Shown here in pieces: positions 5,801 to 10,154 of a stretch of 10,154 nt of DNA. The notes beneath the pieces are model-generated. The model searched no databases and was not told where the DNA came from. It saw nothing but the letters and a program-made list of their open reading frames with translations. Origin of the DNA: Ectocarpus siliculosus (lineage: Eukaryota > Sar > Phaeophyceae > Ectocarpales > Ectocarpaceae); assembly GCA_000310025.1 (NCBI GenBank), contig FN649733.1:1388482-1398635 (forward strand), read 5' to 3'. Position numbers and translations under genes: made by a program. Position 1 is the first letter of the stretch. Each line of letters opens with the position of its first letter.

Positions 5801-8632
5801 CAGTCGCAGCATGTTTGTTACAACGCCCCGTTTGTATCATTTTTTGTGCGTCACGAACATTGTTGTGGAGCGTCTTCGGGGTGCTGTAATGATTGGTGGA
5901 ATCGCGAATACACATGCAAACCTGTTTGAAATCATGCGATCATTTTACGGATGGTCACTCCCACCTCCCCCCAACCCTCCCGCCTCCTTGTCTACCGGCA
6001 GCTCTGTGCGACGTCTGCGCTCCATCGTTTCCGATGGTTCTCAGCACCTGCGCTAGGGTTCTCGGCGATAACCCTAGGATCGTATCCATCGAACCGGGAG
6101 TGAGTGACCGAACCCAAGCTACTGCCGCTCTTCCCTCGCCAGCTGTAGCTCAGGTTAAATCATCAAAGTTGCCCCAGCAAGGTGGACTGCAGCAGCAGCA
6201 TTGTCCTTGAGTGATAATTTTTCGAGGGGATGTATGCTAGGCGGCATTACGTGTATATCTTGGGCCCCGTACAGTACGTTCGTTTTGCAGCCCCGTACCG
6301 CGGTAGTTTTAGTCCAAGCTTGACATGCACCAGTTCCCCCGCCCGTGCTTGTGGGGAAAACAACCTTACGGCACCACACAAAGGGAGCCGGTCCGCGTAT
6401 TCTTTGACCGGAATCCCATAAGTTTCCACCGGTCTTAGCGGGCTCCCTCCCTTCCCCGCCCTTGTGCCCTTTTGAGTCATGCTTGCGCCACCTCTAGCCT
6501 CGCCCAAGTGCCAAGACAAAGGTTGTTTTGGACTTGATTCGATTGGCGGTGTTCATGAATGAAACTGACCGAAAATGGAATAGGAATGGAAAGAGCGCGC
6601 GACCGCAACCCTTTGCTGTATTCTCAAGATTGGATTTTTCTCCCTTGACCTTTGTAAACCATGTCTTTTGTGCCGGCCCCCACCCGTCAATTTCTTCACC
6701 CTTACAGAGCGTCGCGGAAGTGATCGACTCCGTTCGTCTCGTTGGGCGCGAGACCGGTTTCACGGAAGAGGGCATCGCCGAAGCCAGACGTCTGGAGGCC
6801 GGCTTCGAAAAAATCAGATCGGTCGTCGCAAAACTGGAAAGCACCCTTGCCACGGCGGCGCCGGCGGCAATGGGGCCCCCAGGAGCGGCGGCCAGGGTAG
6901 TGGGGGTAGCTCCCGGCGGGGCTGGTTCTGTCCGCAAGAAAAAGGTGGCATTTTTAGAGTGGCTGGAGCCTCTCTTTAACGGAGGCCACTGGGTGCCGGA
7001 TCTCGTGCGGGCGGCGGGGGGCGAGTACACGATGGCAGAACCCGGTGAGACAAAAAGGATTGAGGCGAGAGAAGCTTCGGGCGGCAAGGCACTCCCTCGA
7101 CCGCACATGTAGATGTCTACATAGGTTTGGCTTGGGCTGAGGGGTTGGGTGTCTGGGGGTGTGGAATCAAGTGTGTGTGCTTGTCCTTCTTGTTCTTACG
7201 TGTGTCTTCGCAGTGGCCATCGCCTGGCCCTCCTGCCCTTTCCGCAAGCCCACTAACGGTTGTCTTTTTTGGAGAGGTGGACACTCTTGGCTGGCTGACT
7301 TCCATCACTGAAAATCACGTCACCACAATGGCTTTTTCGTTTCCAACCCGCACCGATGATGCGCACGCGTCCCCCCCTCCTCCATGGGAAACGAAAATGC
7401 GGGTGGAAAAAGGCAACAAGAGCATGGGCATGTCGGCGAAAGAGCTGACGGACTACGACGCCGACGTCATCCTCGTCGCCCCCTGCGGCATGGACCGGAA
7501 CCGAGCCAAGTCCGACGGGGAGCAGATGTGGCGCCACGACTGGTGGCGGGAGCTCAGAGCGGTCAAGGATGGGAAGGTGGGCGGCAGCAAGAACGCAGGA
7601 GAAAGGGATAAACCGTAGGTTGCATAAGATACCACATCCCCTGGACCGAATTTCAGAGCTCGATTACTCCACAGCCGTGGCGGTGCAGAAAATTGTGGCT
7701 TTGGATCCGGAGTCTCGTCGAGAGCTCTTCGAAAACGTTTATCGTTTGCATCCTGTATGTCGTGGAGTAATGTAGTCGAACGTTGGAAATCCGTCCAGAG
7801 GGTGTGTGGAATCTTGTGGCTCCCATGGTACCTCGCACGATAGCAGAGAGGGAATGGCAACGTAGCGATACAGCAGGCAAGCACCAGCCAGGGCGGGGAG
7901 GAGTGACTGACGGAGATTGGAGCAACACCAGCGTGCGTTAAACTGCGGGGGGTGAAGCAGACACCTGTGTACTTGTGTATCGTTCGCTTGACCAGAAAGA
8001 TTTGGCGGCACCATACTGCAATGGCAACCAATGCTGCTCCGTGCATTGTATCGAAAAGGAGTTGCTTGCCCCCCGGAGTTTGGATTCCAGCAGTGTGTCG
8101 ATACGGCAGCAGGGAAATGCGTCCTTGCATTACACTTCTTCACCCAGCAGTTTACATACGAGAAGACAGCGTTCCTGCTCGGCGGCGTGCGACGTCAATC
8201 TGTGTACCGTCTTGAAACATCCACCGAGACCCTGTACGGTTGGGGGGACTCCGTGGCTCTCACGTGCGACGATCAGGCGTGCTACACCAAACAGGGGTCC
8301 GGGGTATATCTTTCGTTATCAACACACATTTTCTCTCCCCGTACCTTGTTGTGACTGCTGCCTCTTTCGGGGGACTTCAGGTGTACGCCTTGGACGGCAA
8401 CGCCTACTACGCCAGACCGGGTCCCCGGCTACTGCAAGGTTGTGGTATCATCGCCAGGCTGTTGCACGGGGATGCCGCGGGGGACGAGATTGGAGAGGAC
8501 ATTGCCCCGCGCGACTCGTGGTTCATTATTACCGCCCCCCCACCCACTCAGAAGAAACAGAAGGACGTGTGCCCCGAACGGGGCGCTGATGCTGACGCTG
8601 CTTCGGGTACGGTGCCACTAGCCTCCGCGTAG
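2890..8632 (+). CDS. BtuF-like cobalamin/metal-chelate-binding protein, cytosolic form, seven exons, 384 residues
   Basis: Family role (known): class III substrate-binding proteins (COG0614, Peripla_BP_2) bind corrinoids, haem or siderophores between two lobes joined by a rigid helix. Seen: exons 2890-2961, 3627-3749, 5190-5298, 6002-6099, 6708-7044, 7413-7576 and 8381-8632 join in frame through GT-AG introns of 665, 1440, 703, 608, 368 and 804 bases. The intron phases are 0,0,1,0,1,0 and the stop is TAG. In exons 2 and 6 the chosen acceptor is the first AG after a pyrimidine tract. Motifs in family order: RVVSLLPSLTEIV (10-22), GVTHECDHPP (35-44), VTNSEINP (53-60), SLYGLDE (about 81-87), LCDVCAPS (103-110), VAFLEWLEP (214-222), GGHWVPDLV (226-234), DADVILVAPCGM (262-273), GNAYYARPGPR (307-317). 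There is no signal peptide before the first strand, so a cytosolic protein is inferred. An Ala/Gly/Pro-rich insert (180-208) and a polar tail (about 350-384) look lineage-specific. His38, Cys40, Cys104 and Cys107 are candidate ligands. Binding of another chelate is possible. Confidence 0.9.
2962..3626 (+). other. Intron 1 of the BtuF-like gene
   Basis: This is a 665-base intron with donor GTAAGA after GCG and acceptor GAAG|ATC. Between the pyrimidine tract at about 3559-3572 and the acceptor there is no other AG, and a CTAA branch-point-like motif lies near 3604. A perfect 8-bp hairpin (GGTCCATG, 2998-3005, with CATGGACC, 3013-3020, seven-base loop) lies 36 bases into the intron. Nothing else was recognised. 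Confidence 0.65.
3814..4851. mobile_element. Candidate non-autonomous DNA transposon with subterminal repeats, inside intron 2
   Basis: Near the left side, CAGACAAAATGC followed by TCAGACAAAA (3853-3874) recurs in inverted form at 4807-4828 with one difference in 22 bases. Outside both copies, at similar spacing, is TTTCGGAA (3831-3838) and its inverse TTCCGAAA (4846-4853). Further copies of the CTCAGACAAAA / TCAGATATTTT family occur in both orientations at about 3880, 3918, 3951, 3983 and 4012 on the left, and three tandem TTTTGTCTGGGC units lie at 4793-4828 on the right. An 8-base direct repeat, AACTCCCC, lies at 3806-3813 and 4852-4859, which would suit a hAT-type target duplication. A clear terminal inverted repeat adjoining it was not found, so the ends are uncertain. 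No transposase coding was seen. Confidence 0.4.
4431..4490. repeat. Interrupted CTG-rich tract
   Basis: Several short (CTG/GCT)n runs, interrupted by TTG and a GACAGCTAGCTACATGTG spacer, lie within intron 2 in the interior of the candidate element. It creates leucine-rich or glutamine-rich frames that are not genes. Confidence 0.7.
4860..5189 (+). other. 3' part of BtuF-like intron 2
   Basis: Sequence between the candidate element and exon 3. It has GC-rich patches with C-runs and G-runs (for example CCCCGGGG near 4868) and no recognised gene. It ends in a strong 3' splice site: nine T, CAACAATCAG, then exon 3 at 5190. Intron 2 as a whole (3750-5189) is the longest in the gene, which would fit growth by transposon insertion. 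Confidence 0.45.
5299..6001 (+). other. Intron 3 of the BtuF-like gene, with an antisense open frame
   Basis: This is a 703-base intron from an AAG|GTACAC donor to an acceptor preceded by a strong C/T tract (about 5958-5990, CCTCC-rich) and ending CCGGCAG. On the minus strand, about 5583 down to 5359, an open frame reads a coding-like string including SYTTYFLVWDKDVKLDQVP. It is bounded by TGA on both sides, and I recognise no family. It could be a remnant of a mobile element or chance. Confidence 0.5.
6053..6077 (+). other. Perfect inverted repeat inside exon 4
   Basis: CTAGGGTT (6053-6060) pairs with AACCCTAG (6070-6077) across a nine-base loop. It lies wholly inside coding exon 4, in codons for ARVLGDNPR, 22 bases before the exon ends. 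It may be chance; an RNA hairpin near the GTGAGT donor could influence splicing. Confidence 0.5.
6100..6707 (+). other. Intron 4 of the BtuF-like gene
   Basis: This is a 608-base intron with consensus donor GTGAGT after GGA and acceptor CTTACAG before AGC, preceded by TTTCTTCACC. Open frames inside it on either strand show no recognised similarity. No repeats or RNA genes were recognised. Confidence 0.65.
7045..7412 (+). other. Intron 5 of the BtuF-like gene
   Basis: This is a 368-base intron with donor GTGAGA inside a glycine codon (phase 1) and acceptor GGAAAAAG|GC. No other AG occurs for about 100 bases before it, and a C-rich tract (7371-7380) supplies the pyrimidines. Splicing here restores the family's GG-x-x-x-x-x-PG spacing before the next conserved block. 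Nothing else was recognised in the intron. Confidence 0.65.
7577..8380 (+). other. Intron 6 of the BtuF-like gene
   Basis: This is an 804-base intron from donor AAG|GTGGGC to acceptor GACTTCAG|GTG, phase 0. The first third is occupied by the second MITE-like copy (7613-7828). The remainder shows no recognised gene. Several long open frames cross it on both strands, but they overlap exon 6 or the MITE and have no family similarity. Confidence 0.6.
7613..7828. mobile_element. MITE-like inverted-repeat element, copy 2 (216 bp, decayed, inverted relative to copy 1)
   Basis: The left end matches the reverse complement of the right end of copy 1 closely, beginning CCGTAGGTTGCATAAGATA and continuing through CCCCTGGACCGA and GAGCTCGATT. 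The interior also matches copy 1 in reverse, for example TCTCGTCGAGAGCTCTTCGA (copy 2) against the related TCTCATCGAGAGCTTTCCGA in inverted copy 1. The right end is more diverged but keeps GTGGAGTAAT and GTCCAGAGGGTG-type motifs. TA flanks the right end (7829-7830), while the left flank is AA. The element begins 36 bases after the intron 6 donor. Confidence 0.72.
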
Positions 8633-8944
8633 TCACGAGGGACTGGGGGGCACATCTAGAGACAAATCGCGGCTGCTGACTAAACTACCCGCGAGCTCAG
8701 CAGATGTTTCGACGGGGTGTGAGATTGTTGTTGTTTTCTCACTTTGCTGTCTCCCCCTTCTCTCCGACAACGAGCCCTGCTTACGAAAAGCCCCGTGGAA
8801 AAAGCGATACGTATGTCTACGCATCACGGGGAATCATCTTTGATTTTATGGAGGAGTGTGCTTTGGGGGTGGGGACGGTGGCGAGGGACAAGCTGTCAGC
8901 TTGAAGCAAAATGCCGTGGGGCCCGCGGGCACGCCAACTTAAGA

Positions 8945-8963
8945 TGCGAAGACTTTCTTCGCA
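8945..8963. other. Perfect 8-bp hairpin, TGCGAAGA / TCTTCGCA
   Basis: TGCGAAGA-CTT-TCTTCGCA, a perfect stem with a three-base loop, 313 bases after the stop codon. It may be a 3' UTR structure. Confidence 0.5.
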
Positions 8964-9111
8964 CGTAGAAGGTCCTCTTCTTGATTCGATTGTTACGTTG
9001 CGACACATGTCATGTCCAACGACGGTGCAGAGAACTAGAAACCAACAAGAAATGTACTTTCTCCCTCGGGTTGATTGCCCCACCAGAGTGCGGAAATGGT
9101 CCTGAGAGTCG

Positions 9112-9135
9112 CTTGGTGTTTTTTGAAACGCCAAG
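9112..9135. other. 10-bp hairpin, CTTGGTGTTT / AAACGCCAAG
   Basis: A ten-base stem with one G-T wobble and a TTTG loop, in the probable 3' UTR. It could be a UTR structure or the footprint of a small palindromic element. Confidence 0.45.
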
Positions 9136-9279
9136 AGGTCATGATTCACGGCTAGATTTTTCAAAAATGCCGAAAACACAGCAGGCCAATACGGCAGGTT
9201 CGTGTGAACCCTCACGCGTGCCGCTGTCGATGAGCTAAAGGAAAGCTTGGAGAAACTTGCCTCGGGCAAGAATCAAGTC

Positions 9280-9309
9280 GTTGTTGTTGTTGTTGTTGTT
9301 GTTGTTGTT
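9280..9309. repeat. (GTT)10 microsatellite
   Basis: Ten perfect GTT units, followed by GCTG, downstream of the BtuF-like stop codon. Confidence 0.9.
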
Positions 9310-9431
9310 GCTGTCTTCACGTTAAACCGTCCCGTTATCTCTACCCAGTACCTTCTTCTGTCCGTACTAGTATAACGCTTGACGTCGACTCCCATGGTCA
9401 CAGGCTAACTTGCCCAAAAAAGGTATACGAA

Positions 9432-9437
9432 AATAAA
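9432..9437 (+). promoter_or_regulatory. Possible polyadenylation hexamer AATAAA
   Basis: An AATAAA hexamer lies 800 bases after the stop codon of the BtuF-like gene. Use of this hexamer is variable in brown algae and no cleavage site can be seen, so this is weak. Confidence 0.2.
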
Positions 9438-9533
9438 ATGGACCAGAAGGGTCCGCAAGTCAATAGCAATCAACGACAGATAGTCTAGGACACTCCCCTC
9501 GCCTCTGCACGCTATGCGAGGTAACCATAGACT

Positions 9534-9611
9534 GGAAAAGGAAAGGAAAAAGAAGTAAAATTAAGAGAGCAGAGGGAGAAAAGGGAAAGAGAAAAGACGC
9601 ACAAAAAAAAA
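9534..9611. repeat. Purine-rich tract
   Basis: About 78 bases composed almost wholly of A and G on the plus strand. On the minus strand this is a long pyrimidine tract ending CTTTTCCAG near 9532, which resembles a 3' splice site or a CT-rich leader. No exon downstream of it on the minus strand was recognised. Confidence 0.5.
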
Positions 9612-9849
9612 CTAACCGTAGCTACAAACAACAACGAGACGGGCCCACCCGAGACAGCGAAAAGGTACGTCATCGTTCGTGGGGGAGTTGGTGCAATGGT
9701 GCAGTGACGGGGGGGGGGATAAGTCAATCAAGGGGTTCAATCCGGCACAGTATTTCGCGCCACTCGTTTTGCCTCTTCGCGTTTCCTGTCTTCCCTCGCC
9801 ATCTCGTCCGTCTGCTGCAAGCACCCCTCCCGCCCCAGTGGTCGTTGCC
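9612..9849. other. Non-coding stretch with a G-run
   Basis: No supported gene. It includes ten consecutive G at 9709-9718. The minus-strand frame continuing from the decayed remnant becomes Gly/Arg-rich and loses coding character here. Confidence 0.35.
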
Positions 9850-10154
9850 GTGTCCTTGCTGTTGCCGGGCTTCTTGTCGGCTAGCCTCCTCTTCATCCTT
9901 GTGCCAGGAGGTCATCAACCTCTTGTCGACTTGTTCTGATCGATTAATGAGAAGTGGTGCCGCCGCGAGCTCCCTGCAGTACCCCCCGTATGCCACGGTA
10001 CACCACCCCGCCCAATCTTCGCTGCTTCCATCCAAGTTGTTTGCAGGACTCCGAAGAAAAATGGCGGCGTCCGTAGATCCGTGCTCTGCCTCGGAACATC
10101 TTGAGGTCGTCCTTCAGGCACGTCTGCCAGTTTTGCTCCGGTTCCCCCCTGCCT
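9850..10154 (-). pseudogene. Decayed repeat-family coding remnant, frame-shifted
   Basis: Three minus-strand frames carry successive coding-like pieces. From the window edge one frame reads NWQTCLKDDLKMFRG (about 10132-10086). A second reads STDLRTPPFFFGV and TTWMEAAKIGRGG (about 10085-10000). A third reads DKRLMTSWHKDEEEASRQ (about 9927-9874). From memory, brown-algal genomes carry many repeated hypothetical proteins with the order W-x-x-C-x-x-DD-x-x-x-F, FGVE-x-x-x-W, AAKKAGKW and MTRWHRDE. The order here matches that pattern but the frame changes twice, and no single reading frame spans it. Neither the family nor its mobility can be established here, and the reading may extend beyond the right edge. 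Confidence 0.35.

Larger units (their letters stand above)
8633..9520 (+). other. Probable 3' UTR and downstream region of the BtuF-like gene
   Basis: No supported gene. It contains two compact hairpins (8945-8963 and 9112-9135), the (GTT)10 tract at 9280-9309 and an AATAAA hexamer at 9432-9437. Long 3' UTRs are usual in brown algae (established knowledge), so much of this may be transcribed. The extent is not visible from sequence alone. Confidence 0.35.

Noticed and set aside
5394-5915. 173-codon minus-strand open frame in intron 3
   Set aside because: Composition is low in hydrophobic blocks and no motif is recognised; the overlapping shorter frame at 5359-5583 looks more protein-like but is itself unproven.
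7453-8130. 225-codon minus-strand open frame, the longest in the window
   Set aside because: It is antisense to exon 6 and passes through MITE copy 2; no family similarity was seen, and the plus-strand exon is strongly supported.
10062-10154. Plus-strand open frame starting MAASVDPCSASEHLEV at the right edge
   Set aside because: It is short and open at the edge, and the opposite strand reads more protein-like segments; it cannot be judged from this window.

Overview
The window looks like nuclear DNA from a eukaryotic alga, most likely a brown alga of the Ectocarpus type. This assignment is inference. It rests on short coding exons separated by GT-AG introns of about 370 to 1440 bases, GC-rich coding sequence, pyrimidine-rich tracts before start codons and 3' splice sites, CTG/GTT microsatellites and small inverted-repeat elements in the non-coding DNA. 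There is no bacterial operon structure, and no rRNA or tRNA gene was recognised.

Layout. From 1454 leftward on the minus strand lies the 5' part of a gene for an MRS2/CorA-type magnesium channel. Two coding exons are visible (1454-1083 and 545-408), and the rest lies beyond the left edge. Bases 1455-2889 are a divergent intergenic region with telomere-like repeats, a (CTG)9 tract and a 214-bp TA-flanked inverted-repeat element (MITE-like) at 2528-2741. From 2890 to 8632 on the plus strand is a complete seven-exon gene. Its exons, at 2890-2961, 3627-3749, 5190-5298, 6002-6099, 6708-7044, 7413-7576 and 8381-8632, join without a frame break into a predicted 384-residue protein. It belongs to the BtuF-like 'helical backbone' substrate-binding family (COG0614/Peripla_BP_2 type), in the branch of short cobalamin-binding proteins that lack a signal peptide. 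Its introns carry mobile-element traces: a cluster of inverted subterminal-type repeats in intron 2, and a second, inverted and more decayed copy of the 214-bp element in intron 6. Bases 8633 to about 9720 hold the likely 3' UTR and simple repeats. The right edge (about 9850-10154, minus strand) holds coding-like remnants in shifted frames, probably a decayed repeat-family gene.

The two real genes are divergently arranged. One is predicted to move Mg2+ across an organelle membrane. The other is predicted to bind a corrinoid or similar metal chelate in the cytosol. The sequence does not show that they act together.
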